Assembly: GCF_014651235.1 (NCBI RefSeq) | Contig: NZ_BMWM01000001.1 | Coordinates: forward strand, 178,212-242,211 | From: Leuconostoc lactis KCTC 3528 = DSM 20202 | GTDB lineage: Bacteria > Bacillota > Bacilli > Lactobacillales > Lactobacillaceae | DNA length: 64,000 nt | Reading direction: 5' to 3' | Shown: in pieces, positions 55,305-64,000 of the stretch | How positions within the stretch are numbered: position 1 is the stretch's first letter | Layout of the letters: the number at the start of each line of letters is the position of its first letter | Notes under the pieces: generated by a model | Database searches by the model: none | What the model was told of the DNA's origin: nothing | What the model saw: the letters and a program-made list of their open reading frames with translations, nothing else | Program-made: the position numbers and the translations under genes

Positions 55305-56129
55305 GTGAAGTCACTTACGGAAAAAATTTTAACACAAGTCATTACCAAGCGACCACCACACACTTATAAAGGAAGTTTTGGGCGTGTACTCATCATTGGT
55401 GGTACCGTGCAATATGGGGGCGCCGTGATTATGAATGCGTTGGGCGCAGTTAATGCTGGGGCTGGTTTGGTCACCGTTGCCACCGATCCGGTTAATTTCA
55501 CAGCCATTCATAGCCAACTACCTGAAGCAATGGTCGTTGATTTCAATGCAGACTTAACAGCTTTAATTCAGCAACACGACGTGATCTTAATTGGTTCTGG
55601 TTTAGGTGATCGTTTCGATATTTTGCAAGCTACATTTGCCGCCATCTATCCAAAACACATCTTAATCGTTGACGGTTCTGCTTTGACCCTGGTCGCCCAA
55701 CACCACTTACCTTGGCCAAACTCACAGCTGGTTATCACCCCACACCAAATGGAATGGCAACGTCTCAGTGGTGTCTCAATACCACAACAAGCCTTTGAAG
55801 CTTTTAACGTGCTAGCTTGTGGAAAATTCAATGTGCGGCCTATTCTGGTGCTTAAACAGTTCCATACGCAAATCTATACCCCGACAGATATTTACGAACT
55901 CACCATCGGTGGGCCACATCAAGCTGTGGGTGGGATGGGCGATACCCTAGCTGGTATTATTGCTGGCTTTGCGGCCCAATTTTTTGCAGTATCGCTCGCT
56001 GATGCCGTCTTAGCCGCCGTGTACACCCACTCCGCCATTGCTGATGAACTCGCAGAAACGCACTATATTACACGACCCACAGCAATTAGTGACGCACTGC
56101 CCCGTTTCATGAAAAAATACGCTAATTAA
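55305..56129 (+). CDS. nnrD: ADP-dependent NAD(P)H-hydrate dehydratase
   Basis: 274 residues from GTG 55305, with GAGG eight bases upstream. Carbohydrate-kinase-like fold: GRVLIIGGTVQYGGAVIMNA, TPHQMEW and AVGGMGDTLAGIIAGF. Repairs hydrated NAD(P)H. The epimerase domain of the full-length fusion is absent. Followed by exoA 18 bases later. Confidence 0.92.
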   Translation: MKSLTEKILTQVITKRPPHTYKGSFGRVLIIGGTVQYGGAVIMNALGAVNAGAGLVTVATDPVNFTAIHSQLPEAMVVDFNADLTALIQQHDVILIGSGLGDRFDILQATFAAIYPKHILIVDGSALTLVAQHHLPWPNSQLVITPHQMEWQRLSGVSIPQQAFEAFNVLACGKFNVRPILVLKQFHTQIYTPTDIYELTIGGPHQAVGGMGDTLAGIIAGFAAQFFAVSLADAVLAAVYTHSAIADELAETHYITRPTAISDALPRFMKKYAN

Positions 56130-56147
56130 GCCACAAAGGAACCCATC

Positions 56148-56966
56148 ATGCACTTTATCTCTTGGAATATTGATTCAATTAACGCTGCCATCGAGCACAA
56201 ATCGGCCCGTGGTGAAATGACTTGGGACGTGCTGCAAAAAATTGCCGCCCAACAACCTAACGTTTTTGCCATTCAGGAAACAAAACTCAAAGCCACTGGT
56301 CTCACTAAAAAGCAGGCCACAGTGTTAGCTGAACTTTTTCCCGACTATCAAATTTATGTCAACGCCAGTGACGCGCGCTCTGGCTATTCAGGCACCATGA
56401 TTCTGACACGTTTGACACCACTTGCTGTGACTTATCCAACCATTGGGGCACCAGGTGAGATGGATCTTGAGGGTCGGATTATCACCTTGGAATTTGAGGA
56501 CTTTTTTGTCTCAACCGTTTACACGCCAAATTCTGGTTCTGCCTTAGCGCGCCTCGCTGATCGTGGTGCTTGGGACGATACTTATCGCGCCTACATCTCA
56601 TCACTGGATGCCCAAAAACCTGTGATTTTTAGTGGCGATATGAACGTCGCGCATCAAGAAATTGATTTGAAAAATCCCAAAACGAATCATAAGTCTGCTG
56701 GCTTTACCGATCAAGAACGTGAAAAGTTCACTGAGCTCTTGTCTGCTGGTTTCACTGATACCATGCGTGCCCAAAATCCAGATACCCCTGGTATTTATAC
56801 TTGGTGGGCCCAAATTAGTAAAACCAGTAAAATTAATAATTCTGGTTGGCGGATCGATTACTACCTAGTCAGTGATCGCATTGCAGATAAAGTGACAGAA
56901 ACAGCCGTGATTGACACGGGTCTGCGTCAAGATCACGCCCCTATCTCATTAAAAATGGCTTTCTAA
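56148..56966 (+). CDS. exoA: Exodeoxyribonuclease III / AP endonuclease
   Basis: 272 residues. Motifs FAIQETKLK, SGDMNVAH and DHAPISL contain the metal and catalytic residues. Acts at abasic sites after Ung. SD AAAGGA. Confidence 0.95.
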   Translation: MHFISWNIDSINAAIEHKSARGEMTWDVLQKIAAQQPNVFAIQETKLKATGLTKKQATVLAELFPDYQIYVNASDARSGYSGTMILTRLTPLAVTYPTIGAPGEMDLEGRIITLEFEDFFVSTVYTPNSGSALARLADRGAWDDTYRAYISSLDAQKPVIFSGDMNVAHQEIDLKNPKTNHKSAGFTDQEREKFTELLSAGFTDTMRAQNPDTPGIYTWWAQISKTSKINNSGWRIDYYLVSDRIADKVTETAVIDTGLRQDHAPISLKMAF

Positions 56967-56969
56967 TCA

Positions 56970-57000
56970 AAATGACCTCACCGGCTTGGTGAGGTCATTT
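56970..57000. terminator. Bidirectional terminator between exoA and the exonuclease gene
   Basis: 13-bp stem (56970-56982 with 56988-57000), five-base loop. Confidence 0.85.
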
Positions 57001-57528
57001 ATTTTTAACAAAAGGTTTAAGACTAGCTGTCCCAAAATGTTGGTCTTGATAAATTAAAATTTGCGCGGCTGCGACAGCATCATCCAACGCATTATGATGA
57101 TGGTCTAACGTAATCCCCAGATTTTCAGCCACCGTGTTGAGCTTATGGTTACGGAAGTGCGGAAAAAGTTGCCGACTGCTACGCACAGTGTCTAACAACA
57201 TATAGTGCGGTGCTTCAATCCCGTAATACGCCAATGTTCCCTGCAACACCCCATGGTCAAACGGCGCGTTATGGGCCACAACAAGTTTGTCTTCGGTAAA
57301 TAGTGGCGCCACCTGCGCCCAAATTTCTGGAAACTTTGGCGCCTGCGCAACATCTTGTTCACGAATACCATGAATAGCGGTGTTGCGTGCACTAAAGTAA
57401 GTTTCTGGTTGAATCAAACTATAAAACTCATCCACTACCTCGTTTTGCCGAACAACCGCCAGAGCCATCGATACGGCAGAGTGTTTTTCATGATTCGCTG
57501 TTTCAAAATCCATTGCAACAAAATTCAT
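56995..57528 (-). CDS. DEDDh 3'-5' exonuclease (DnaQ/PolC-epsilon type)
   Basis: 177 residues. Exo I DFETA, Exo II HNAPFDHGVL, Exo III HNALDDA with the preceding HHH. Stand-alone proofreading-like nuclease. SD AGGAGG five bases upstream. Last of tsaE-GNAT-exonuclease. Confidence 0.92.
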   Translation of the reverse strand: MNFVAMDFETANHEKHSAVSMALAVVRQNEVVDEFYSLIQPETYFSARNTAIHGIREQDVAQAPKFPEIWAQVAPLFTEDKLVVAHNAPFDHGVLQGTLAYYGIEAPHYMLLDTVRSSRQLFPHFRNHKLNTVAENLGITLDHHHNALDDAVAAAQILIYQDQHFGTASLKPFVKNK

Positions 57529-57541
57529 CGTGTCCTCCTAT

Positions 57542-58033
57542 TTAAGCCAAGTCCTTGACCATACGTTGCAATTGCGTGGCCCGCCCATTGGGTAACACGA
57601 TAGCGACTGGTTCATCAACGGCTTGAAAACCAAACTTTTGATAAATATGTTGGGCGGGGTGATTATCCTGTTGCACATCTAACCAGACCTGATCTAAGCC
57701 AACATGTTCAGCCCAATCGAGTAAGGCTGTTAAAAGACTTTGGCCTAAACCAGCCCCGTGAAATTGTGCCAAAATCGCCATGCCGACTTCACCGTTTTCA
57801 ATTGAGCCAATACCCACCGGTAAATTCAGCGCCCCTTGTTCAGCAATGAGTAACAACGTAATGGCCGGCCCGTCACTAACTTCAGGGATCACATCCCCAT
57901 CACGGACACTCGTCACCAAAAACGTATCTGTTTCCGTCATCAACTGGTGAATGAGGGCTTGCCATTCAGCCGCACGTTCTAAGCTAGCCTCAGCTAGCTC
58001 AAAGGCAATGGGTTGGGTTAAATCAAATGTCAT
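57542..58033 (-). CDS. GNAT family N-acetyltransferase
   Basis: 163 residues. The acetyl-CoA loop is GAGLGQSLLTAL after MAILAQFHG, followed by LDVQQDNHPAQHIYQKFGF. Position after tsaE recalls RimI, but the sequence is closer to general GNATs. Four-base ATGA overlap with tsaE. Confidence 0.85.
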   Translation of the reverse strand: MTFDLTQPIAFELAEASLERAAEWQALIHQLMTETDTFLVTSVRDGDVIPEVSDGPAITLLLIAEQGALNLPVGIGSIENGEVGMAILAQFHGAGLGQSLLTALLDWAEHVGLDQVWLDVQQDNHPAQHIYQKFGFQAVDEPVAIVLPNGRATQLQRMVKDLA

Positions 58034-58479
58034 AGTTGTGCCTCAATCTTTTCCGCTGTGCCTAAACCGTGAACTTGAATTGTCCGCACATCATCGTCAT
58101 CACCACGCAAAAAGTTAAGGACAAGCCGATCATTTGGGAGTAAATCAGCCATGAATTGTGGCCACTCAATCAAGGTTACCCCATCCGTACCAACATAATC
58201 TTCAAAACCTTGATCTTGCGCCCCTGTCTCTTCTAAGCGATAAGCATCAAAATGATAAATTGGAAAGTCGCGGGCCGCATAGGTATTCATAATATTAAAA
58301 GTGGGGCTTTTCACGCGTGCGCGCACGCCAAGTTCACGCGCAAATCCTTGCGTAAAGGTAGTCTTACCGGCCCCTAAATCACCTTGCAAGGTAATCACTA
58401 AACCAGGATAAGCGAGTTTGGCTAAACGTGCTGCAAACTGTTGGGTTTCGTTTGAATTGTTTGTCAAAATTTCTGTCAT
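58030..58479 (-). CDS. tsaE: tRNA threonylcarbamoyladenosine ATPase TsaE
   Basis: 149 residues. Walker [14 protein letters not shown] and [10 protein letters not shown]. Part of the t6A37 machinery with TsaB and TsaD. The ATG has no SD; a TGATATAAT extended -10 ends six bases before it, so the mRNA may be leaderless. Confidence 0.95.
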   Translation of the reverse strand: MTEILTNNSNETQQFAARLAKLAYPGLVITLQGDLGAGKTTFTQGFARELGVRARVKSPTFNIMNTYAARDFPIYHFDAYRLEETGAQDQGFEDYVGTDGVTLIEWPQFMADLLPNDRLVLNFLRGDDDDVRTIQVHGLGTAEKIEAQL

Positions 58480-58485
58480 GTTTCT

Positions 58486-58491
58486 ATTATA
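58486..58491 (-). promoter_or_regulatory. -10 of tsaE, six bases from ATG
   Basis: TATAAT with TG two bases upstream (extended -10). Transcription would begin at or next to the tsaE ATG. Confidence 0.6.
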
Positions 58492-58542
58492 TCACGCCTT
58501 TTACGAGATATTTTTTCTACGATAAGGCCCCTGTTTTTTTGC

Positions 58543-58548
58543 TATAAT
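58543..58548 (+). promoter_or_regulatory. Extended -10 promoter of pncB-nadE
   Basis: TGCTATAAT ending at 58548, without a good -35; 28 bases upstream of the ATG. Confidence 0.6.
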
Positions 58549-58576
58549 GGGTTTAATAATTTTAAAGGAAATCACC

Positions 58577-59926
58577 ATGATTTATCCAGACGATTCACTG
58601 ACTCTACATACCGATCTGTATCAGATCAACATGATTTATACCTATTGGCAAGCGGGCATTGCGCAACAGCCCGTCGTTTTTGAAGCTTATTTTAGAAACC
58701 GGCCGTTTAATAACGGCTACGTGCTCTTTGCTGGTTTGGCACATGCCGTTAATTATCTGGAAAACCTGACCTTTACCACTAGCGATATTGATTATTTGCG
58801 TCATTTGTCACTTTATCCAGAAGACTTCCTAACTTATCTAGCTGATTGGCGCTTAACGGCTACAATTCGAGCACCACATGAAGGTGAAGTGATGTTTGCT
58901 CAAGAACCATTACTGCAAGTTGAAGGGCCCTTGGTCGATGCGCAATTACTCGAAACTGCCCTCCTCAACATGATTAACTTTCAAACGTTAATTGCCACCA
59001 AAGCAGCCCGTGTCCGAACAGCCGCTGGACAAGACCCGCTGATGGAATTTGGCACACGACGCGCCCAAGAATTTGATGCAGCCCTTTGGGGTACCCGCGC
59101 AGCGTTTATCGGTGGCTTTAACGCCACTTCCAATGTGCGCGCAGGGAAATTATTTGACCTACCAGTCGCCGGTACCCATGCCCATGCGTTAGTACAAGCC
59201 TATCAAGATGACTATACAGCTTTTAAGGCGTATGCTAACACCCATCACGATGTCGTCTTCCTCGTTGACACCTTTGATACCCTCAATTCTGGTGTGCCAA
59301 ATGCCATTAAGGTGGCTAAAGAATTTGGCGACCGGATTAACTTTCAGGGGGTCCGCATTGATTCTGGCGACATGGTGGCTCTATCTCAAGCCATTCGCCA
59401 GCAGCTAGATGCCGCTGGTTTCCCATCAGCCAAAATATATGCTTCTAATGATTTAGATGAGTACACCATTACTGCATTAAAAGCCCGTGGGGCACAAATT
59501 GATGTTTGGGGCGTAGGGACGAAACTGATCACCGCTTATGACCAACCCGCATTAGGCGCGGTTTACAAAATGGTCAATATTGCTGGTCAAAATACGATTA
59601 AGCTCTCTGATGATCGCGATAAAATTTCTACGCCTGGTAAAAAGCAAATTTGGCGGACGCATACTGGTGATGTCTTAACTTTTGCGGACGAAGCACATGA
59701 CGGCACCCCACTGCTCCAAGATATTTTTGTTGCTGGTCAGCGTGTTTATACGCTACCAAGTTTAGCTGATAGTCAAGCCTACGCCAAGCAACGTCTGGCA
59801 GCAATCGACCCACAGTTCAAGCGGTTAGACCAACCAGCAACCTATCCGGTTACCCTATCCCCAGCACTTGCTGCAGCCAAAAACGCCGCCATTCATGCGG
59901 TCCAGCACAATCTCCAGGAGAAGTAA
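58577..59926 (+). CDS. pncB: Nicotinate phosphoribosyltransferase
   Basis: 449 residues from ATG 58577 (MIYPDDSLTLHTDLYQINM), SD AAAGGA. Contains MEFGTRRAQEFDA, the phosphohistidine segment GTHAHALVQAYQ, and RIDSGDMVALSQ. Converts nicotinate to NaMN. One base before nadE, so the pair is an operon for the Preiss-Handler route. Confidence 0.95.
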   Translation: MIYPDDSLTLHTDLYQINMIYTYWQAGIAQQPVVFEAYFRNRPFNNGYVLFAGLAHAVNYLENLTFTTSDIDYLRHLSLYPEDFLTYLADWRLTATIRAPHEGEVMFAQEPLLQVEGPLVDAQLLETALLNMINFQTLIATKAARVRTAAGQDPLMEFGTRRAQEFDAALWGTRAAFIGGFNATSNVRAGKLFDLPVAGTHAHALVQAYQDDYTAFKAYANTHHDVVFLVDTFDTLNSGVPNAIKVAKEFGDRINFQGVRIDSGDMVALSQAIRQQLDAAGFPSAKIYASNDLDEYTITALKARGAQIDVWGVGTKLITAYDQPALGAVYKMVNIAGQNTIKLSDDRDKISTPGKKQIWRTHTGDVLTFADEAHDGTPLLQDIFVAGQRVYTLPSLADSQAYAKQRLAAIDPQFKRLDQPATYPVTLSPALAAAKNAAIHAVQHNLQEK

Positions 59927-59927
59927 T

Positions 59928-60752
59928 ATGCGTCCCTTACAAGCCAAAATCATTGCCGATTTACACGTTCAACCAACCATTGATCCCGCACTTGAAGTGC
60001 GCCGTTCTGTAGATTTTTTAAAAAATTATTTGTTACAAAATCCACAATATACGAGCTATGTGATTGCCGTCTCTGGTGGCCAAGATTCGACGCTTGCTGG
60101 TAAACTCGCGCGTTTGGCAACACAAGAACTGACTGCAGAAACCGGTCAAACCTACCAACTCATTGCCATTAGACAACCTTATGGTCAGCAATTAGACGAG
60201 CCAGATGCTTTAGCCGCTTTAGCCTTTATCGATGCTGATCGCGTCATCACGACTAATATAAAAACGGCGACAGATGCCATGACTTTGGCACTGCGCGAGA
60301 GCGGTTTAGTGGTCGATGACCTGAGTCGTGGGTCAATCAAGCCTAAGATGCGGATGATTGCCCAATATGCAGTTGCCCGCGAATATCAGGGCGTGGTGAT
60401 TGGGACGGATCATGCGGCCGAAGCCTTTGCTGGTTTCTTTACTAAGTACGGTGATGGCGGCACCGACATCAATCCCCTTTGGCGTTTGAATAAGCGACAA
60501 GGTCGTGCAATGTTACAAGCGTTAGCGGCCCCCGCAGCACTTTATGAAAAAGTACCAACGGCTGATTTGGAAGATGATCGCCCACAGTTACCAGATGAAG
60601 TCGCACTCGGCGTTTCATATGACGTTATCGATGACTATCTTGAAGGCCAAACCGTTCCTACTGCACTTGCCGAAAAAATTGAAGCCTTATATTTGGCCAG
60701 TGCGCATAAACGCCACGAACCCGTCACAATTTATGACACGTGGTTCTACTAA
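59928..60752 (+). CDS. nadE: NH3-dependent NAD+ synthetase
   Basis: 274 residues from ATG 59928, SD AGGAG. P-loop VSGGQDSTLAGKLA, GTDHAAEAFAGFFTKYGDGG and DLEDDRPQLPDE. Amidates NaAD to NAD. No glutaminase domain. Confidence 0.97.
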   Translation: MRPLQAKIIADLHVQPTIDPALEVRRSVDFLKNYLLQNPQYTSYVIAVSGGQDSTLAGKLARLATQELTAETGQTYQLIAIRQPYGQQLDEPDALAALAFIDADRVITTNIKTATDAMTLALRESGLVVDDLSRGSIKPKMRMIAQYAVAREYQGVVIGTDHAAEAFAGFFTKYGDGGTDINPLWRLNKRQGRAMLQALAAPAALYEKVPTADLEDDRPQLPDEVALGVSYDVIDDYLEGQTVPTALAEKIEALYLASAHKRHEPVTIYDTWFY

Positions 60753-60779
60753 ACGCCGTACAACAAGGAGGGTTAAATA

Positions 60780-61469
60780 ATGACAAATGACTCACCCGTT
60801 TGGGTTTATTACGAAGACATTGCTACCCAAGCAACACTCATGTCCCCAACGCGCTTAGATGGTGGCGTTGGTGAGCCTTATAGCGTGACAATCCCTGAAA
60901 TTACCAATTACACCTACGTTGATGCCTCTGGTGATCTCAACAGTATTTTTGGTAATTTACCTCAGTCACTACATCTCTATTTCCGACCAAGCAATTGGCG
61001 GGATGCCCACCGTATCACCATGTATATTGCCGTGCAAGCTGATATGTTGGCCTATGAAGCACCTGATGATCAGGCAGCTGTGAGCGCCAATATTCCGGTT
61101 GGCAGTTTTTGGGCGACGCCACTTCGTGTCATCACGGTCAATGGCCAATTCTGGTACCAGATTGGTGATCATGCTTGGCTACGGTACGAAGCGCATCTCA
61201 TGGTGCTTTCAGACACAGCACCAAATGCCGAGAATATTCATTACATTCAGGCCCATGCCGTGGCTAACGACCAGCCCAATGCCATTGTCAATTTCTTGCC
61301 AAATCAAGCGACTGAAGTTTTTGCCGAACCCTACGGTTTGCCAATTGGCAGTGTCGCCGATGGTGATTTTGTCGCCATCATTAACGAACAACACCACGAC
61401 AACGGCATTATCTGGTACGAACTGGCTCATCACGGCTGGATTAACAGTTTGTATATTAATAAATTATAA
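60780..61469 (+). CDS. MucBP-like/SH3-like protein without signal peptide
   Basis: 229 residues. The N-terminal 70 residues (VWVYYEDIATQATL then LDGGVGEPYSVTIPEI) resemble a MucBP domain. Two SH3-like repeats follow, each with a W-Y-x-x/W pattern (VNGQFWYQIGDHAWLRYEA and NGIIWYELAHHGWINSLYIN). There is no signal peptide, anchor or membrane segment. SD AAGGAGG seven bases upstream, 27 bases after nadE, so co-transcribed. Function unknown. Confidence 0.65.
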   Translation: MTNDSPVWVYYEDIATQATLMSPTRLDGGVGEPYSVTIPEITNYTYVDASGDLNSIFGNLPQSLHLYFRPSNWRDAHRITMYIAVQADMLAYEAPDDQAAVSANIPVGSFWATPLRVITVNGQFWYQIGDHAWLRYEAHLMVLSDTAPNAENIHYIQAHAVANDQPNAIVNFLPNQATEVFAEPYGLPIGSVADGDFVAIINEQHHDNGIIWYELAHHGWINSLYINKL

Positions 61470-61498
61470 AAAAGCAACGACACCGTCGTTGCTTTTTT
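61468..61498. terminator. Bidirectional terminator between MucBP-like gene and ylbL
   Basis: 14-bp perfect stem (61468-61481 with 61485-61498), ACC loop. Confidence 0.92.
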
Positions 61499-62588
61499 AC
61501 TGTGGCTTATCCGTTGTTTTAATTATTTTTCCGGTTGCCAGATAATTGACCGCATCGTCAAATGTTTGGACTGGAATAACCTTGACCGTTGGCGCATATT
61601 TTTTCGCTGTATCACGTGCCAACTGATAGTTCGTTTTGTGTTGTTCTTCATACTTTAGTAATTCTTTGGTTGGTTCGACATATGGGGCAAAAAAGATGGT
61701 TGAGCCCGCTTCTTTGGCGGCAATGACCTTTTTATCAATACCACCAATTTCACCAACATAACCGTTCACATTCATCGTACCAGTGCCAGAAATGTTACGC
61801 CCCTTGGCCAAATGATTGCCGGTCAGCTGATCATATATCTGCAGGGTGAACATTAACCCACCTGACGGCCCACCAATTTGACCTGGATCAACTTCGACTT
61901 TAGGATCTGTCGTAACGGCAACATTATCAGTTAGCACAATCCCAATGCCTGAACGCCCATTCGGATATTCTGGTGAACGGGTACTTGGTAATTTAATGGT
62001 TTTACCAGTTATTTGGCCAGATTTCCCATCCCGAAGATAGTCGATCGTCACGTTAACACCAGGTTTTTTATCAGCCAAATATTTAATAAACCCATCGGAA
62101 TTATCATAATGATGGCCGTCAACTGCCGTGATGGTATCCCCAACCTGAATACTATGTTTGAAATGTGAATTATCATTCACACTCAACACATAAATTCCCC
62201 GATAAGTAGTGGTAATGGGCCGTTGCGCTTTTTTAAAGGCAACTTGTTCGGCATTGGCAATGGCACTTTGCATATAAAAATTCTGTACTTTAGCAAAGAC
62301 AGCCGAACTTTCACCACCAGTAACTTCTTCTGCAGACGCATAAGATAATTGCGGATTGATTTTGGTTTGCAAATAGCCGAGAACATTGGCTTTAGACAGA
62401 TAAACCGAGGTAATGTTATAACGCCCTTTGGCCGTATCATTTTTGCCACCGATTTTAACAAACTTCGCCAAATCATCAGCTTCACCTGGACTCTCAATAT
62501 AGCCATTTAGTGGCCAAAATAAAACGCCAATGCCAATGAATAGGAAAATTGCCGCAATCGCGGCAATGATTTTACTTTTTTTTCGCAT
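61497..62588 (-). CDS. PDZ/Lon-type serine protease (YlbL/SepM family)
   Basis: 363 residues: N-terminal helix (about 8-28), PDZ domain (GIYVLSVNDNSHFKHSIQVGD), C-terminal S16 protease with catalytic Ser in GGPSGGLMF and Lys in GGIDKKVIAA. Extracytoplasmic. In streptococci SepM trims a signalling peptide. Last of ylbG-rsmD-coaD-ylbL; start directly follows coaD. Confidence 0.93.
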   Translation of the reverse strand: MRKKSKIIAAIAAIFLFIGIGVLFWPLNGYIESPGEADDLAKFVKIGGKNDTAKGRYNITSVYLSKANVLGYLQTKINPQLSYASAEEVTGGESSAVFAKVQNFYMQSAIANAEQVAFKKAQRPITTTYRGIYVLSVNDNSHFKHSIQVGDTITAVDGHHYDNSDGFIKYLADKKPGVNVTIDYLRDGKSGQITGKTIKLPSTRSPEYPNGRSGIGIVLTDNVAVTTDPKVEVDPGQIGGPSGGLMFTLQIYDQLTGNHLAKGRNISGTGTMNVNGYVGEIGGIDKKVIAAKEAGSTIFFAPYVEPTKELLKYEEQHKTNYQLARDTAKKYAPTVKVIPVQTFDDAVNYLATGKIIKTTDKPQ

Positions 62589-63065
62589 TTAGTTTAACCG
62601 TTCTTTCAACGCATCAACGACCACTTTTGGCACAAATTTTGCCATATTGTCCGCCCCCATGCTACCAATTTCTTTGACCATTGAACTTGAAATGTTTTGA
62701 TTCTCTGGTTTTGCTAAAAGTAAAATGGTTTCAACATCGGCTAACGCACTGTTAACACCGGCAATATCCCGTTCATATTCAAAGTCTTTACTATTCCGCA
62801 AGCCACGGACAATAAACTTTGCCCCAATTTCAGACATAAATTGGACAGTTAGGCCATGCATAATGGTCACGTCAACATTGGGCAAATCGGCAACAACAGT
62901 TGAAATTAAATCAACTTTTTCTTCCGGTGTAAACAAAGCCTTCTTACTCGTGTTATGCCCAACCCCAACCACAACGTGGTCAAAAAGTTGACTGGCACGT
63001 TGAATAATATCAAGATGCCCGTTTGTTAATGGGTCAAAGCTGCCTGGAAATAATGCAATACTCAT
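62589..63065 (-). CDS. coaD: Phosphopantetheine adenylyltransferase
   Basis: 158 residues. GSFDPLTNGHLDII and NISSSMVKEI are the active-site motifs. Fourth step of CoA synthesis; links to the pantothenate-type ECF candidate in the window. SD GGGGG. Confidence 0.97.
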   Translation of the reverse strand: MSIALFPGSFDPLTNGHLDIIQRASQLFDHVVVGVGHNTSKKALFTPEEKVDLISTVVADLPNVDVTIMHGLTVQFMSEIGAKFIVRGLRNSKDFEYERDIAGVNSALADVETILLLAKPENQNISSSMVKEIGSMGADNMAKFVPKVVVDALKERLN

Positions 63066-63091
63066 CGTGGTTCCCCCTTATCGTTGTCCCC

Positions 63092-63646
63092 TTATTTATC
63101 GAATTGATAAATGGTCACAACAGTAATCCCATATTGTTTTTGTCGTAAAATGTTAAATTGTGTACTTGCTTCTGGTAAGTTAGCCGCATCATTACTCTCT
63201 GCGAGAATAATCGCCCCGTCTGCTAACAAGCCATTTTGTGCCATAAATTGCATATCTGCAGCAATCGTTTCCTTAGCATAAGGTGGATCTAAAAAGACCA
63301 AATCAAACGTCTGCTGTGCAGCAACAAAATTCTGTAGCGCCTGTTGCGCTGGCATTTTTAAGATGCTAAATGCTGCGGCATCATGCGTTTTATCAACGTT
63401 GCTTTGAATAACTTTAATCGCTTGAAATTGGCGATCAACCAATGTGGCATGGGTCATCCCCCGTGACACAGCTTCAATACCTAGGCCACCAGTACCTGCA
63501 TATAGATCAAGCACATTGCCACCCGATAAAAACGGCATCAACATGCTAAACATCGCCTCTTTGACTTTATCCGTTGTGGGCCGCGTTTTATCGCCGGCCA
63601 CCGCTTCTAAGCGTGTCCCACGAAAACGTCCTGCTACTACTCGCAT
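63092..63646 (-). CDS. rsmD: 16S rRNA (guanine966-N2)-methyltransferase
   Basis: 184 residues. RVVAGRFRGTRLEAV start, SAM loop DLYAGTGGLGIEA and catalytic LDPPYAKE. One base after ylbG. Confidence 0.96.
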   Translation of the reverse strand: MRVVAGRFRGTRLEAVAGDKTRPTTDKVKEAMFSMLMPFLSGGNVLDLYAGTGGLGIEAVSRGMTHATLVDRQFQAIKVIQSNVDKTHDAAAFSILKMPAQQALQNFVAAQQTFDLVFLDPPYAKETIAADMQFMAQNGLLADGAIILAESNDAANLPEASTQFNILRQKQYGITVVTIYQFDK

Positions 63647-63647
63647 A

Positions 63648-63983
63648 CTAGTTATCTACCGGTTGCATCATCACCGCTTGTGATGAACTCCCGTTCTCCT
63701 CATCATAGTTTTCAAAGAAAATATCATCATGAACATCGCCCAAGTCCGGATCAATATCAGGTCTTGGCGAGCTAAGGACGTCGCGGACAAATTTATATTG
63801 CTTAATTTTATCAATTTGTGCCGCAATGTCTTCATCGTTGACGTACAGCATCACATAACCCATTCGCCGCGACACATAAGTAATTTTGCCAAATTTTTTA
63901 AGCTGCGGCACATGTCGCTTATTTTTTAAATAAGGCAGATTGTAAAATTTAAGTTGAACATTTAAGTGGACAGAAAAACCCAT
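63648..63983 (-). CDS. ylbG: YlbG family protein (DUF2129)
   Basis: 111 residues from ATG 63983. LKKFGKITYVSRRMGYVMLYV is given here as the two pieces LKKFGKITYVS and RRMGYVMLYV, the family core. The C-terminal 40 residues are acidic and longer than usual. The frame is open to the window edge and no SD is seen, so the true start may lie outside. Confidence 0.85.
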   Translation of the reverse strand: MGFSVHLNVQLKFYNLPYLKNKRHVPQLKKFGKITYVSRRMGYVMLYVNDEDIAAQIDKIKQYKFVRDVLSSPRPDIDPDLGDVHDDIFFENYDEENGSSSQAVMMQPVDN

Positions 63984-64000
63984 CAAGGTCTTTAATGGTG

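Noticed and set aside
58679..59926. Frameshift or fusion in pncB
   Set aside because: Protein is full length with all motifs; the alternative-frame ORFs are shadows.

Overview
The window is 64 kb of a Lactobacillales (low-GC Gram-positive) chromosome. It carries the dcw cell-division cluster, the tig-clpX-engB and priA-fmt-rsmB-stp-prkC-rsgA-rpe-thiN blocks, a WxL surface-protein pair and T-box control of ileS. Gene content and protein style suggest Weissella or another Leuconostocaceae member; this is inference, with no 16S gene here to confirm it. Nearly all genes are housekeeping. There is no insertion sequence, prophage or CRISPR array. Most genes lie on the minus strand.

Layout: 1-2.3 kb, WxL surface pair and two small unknown genes. 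2.3-4.7 kb, pta, ung and a LURP-one-like protein. 4.7-10.7 kb (minus), a branched-chain amino acid (BCAA) ABC operon livFGMH with a broken binding-protein gene, headed by a PfoR-like membrane protein. 10.8-13.9 kb, upp, then brnQ and a FAH-type hydratase. 14-15.2 kb, tRNA-Arg(CCU), an ECF S component and a Cys-less EIIB-like protein. 15.3-31.7 kb, ileS (T-box), divIVA, ylmH, ylmG, sepF, ftsZ, ftsA, ftsQ, murG, murD, mraY, pbp2X, ftsL, rsmH, mraZ. 31.8-42.7 kb, small membrane proteins, fakA-like/asp23, rpmB, trxA, thiN, rpe, rsgA, prkC, stp, rsmB, fmt. 42.9-48.7 kb, priA, engB, clpX, tig. 48.7-64 kb, an NCS1 permease, NAD salvage genes (nadR, pncB, nadE, nnrD), an mhqOD-like pair, pepV, DNA-repair nucleases, tsaE, a MucBP-like protein, and the ylbL/coaD/rsmD/ylbG block.

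The most interesting signal is regulatory. Both BCAA transport loci in the 10-14 kb region start with a strong TTGACA-N17 promoter, then a short leader ORF with its own Shine-Dalgarno. One leader ends in LLLNLLLI (six Leu codons), the other in IIISIIIIS (seven Ile codons). Each is followed by mutually exclusive RNA hairpins and an intrinsic terminator before the first structural gene. This is the layout of ribosome-mediated attenuation. The Leu leader precedes pfoR-like-liv and the Ile leader precedes hydratase-brnQ. ileS, 2 kb away, instead uses a T-box. The cell thus appears to sense translation of Leu and Ile codons to control uptake, and uncharged tRNA-Ile to control charging. Each leader also brings an unexpected gene (PfoR-like protein, FAH-type hydratase) into the BCAA regulon.

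Other points of note: an in-frame nonsense codon in livJ, an EIIB-like protein without its phosphorylatable Cys under a probable CcpA site, a hairpin between SD and start codon of the ECF gene, phased MraZ boxes, two genes (priA, tsaE) whose -10 boxes are so close to ATG that they look leaderless, and a MucBP/SH3-like protein without a signal peptide next to nadE.
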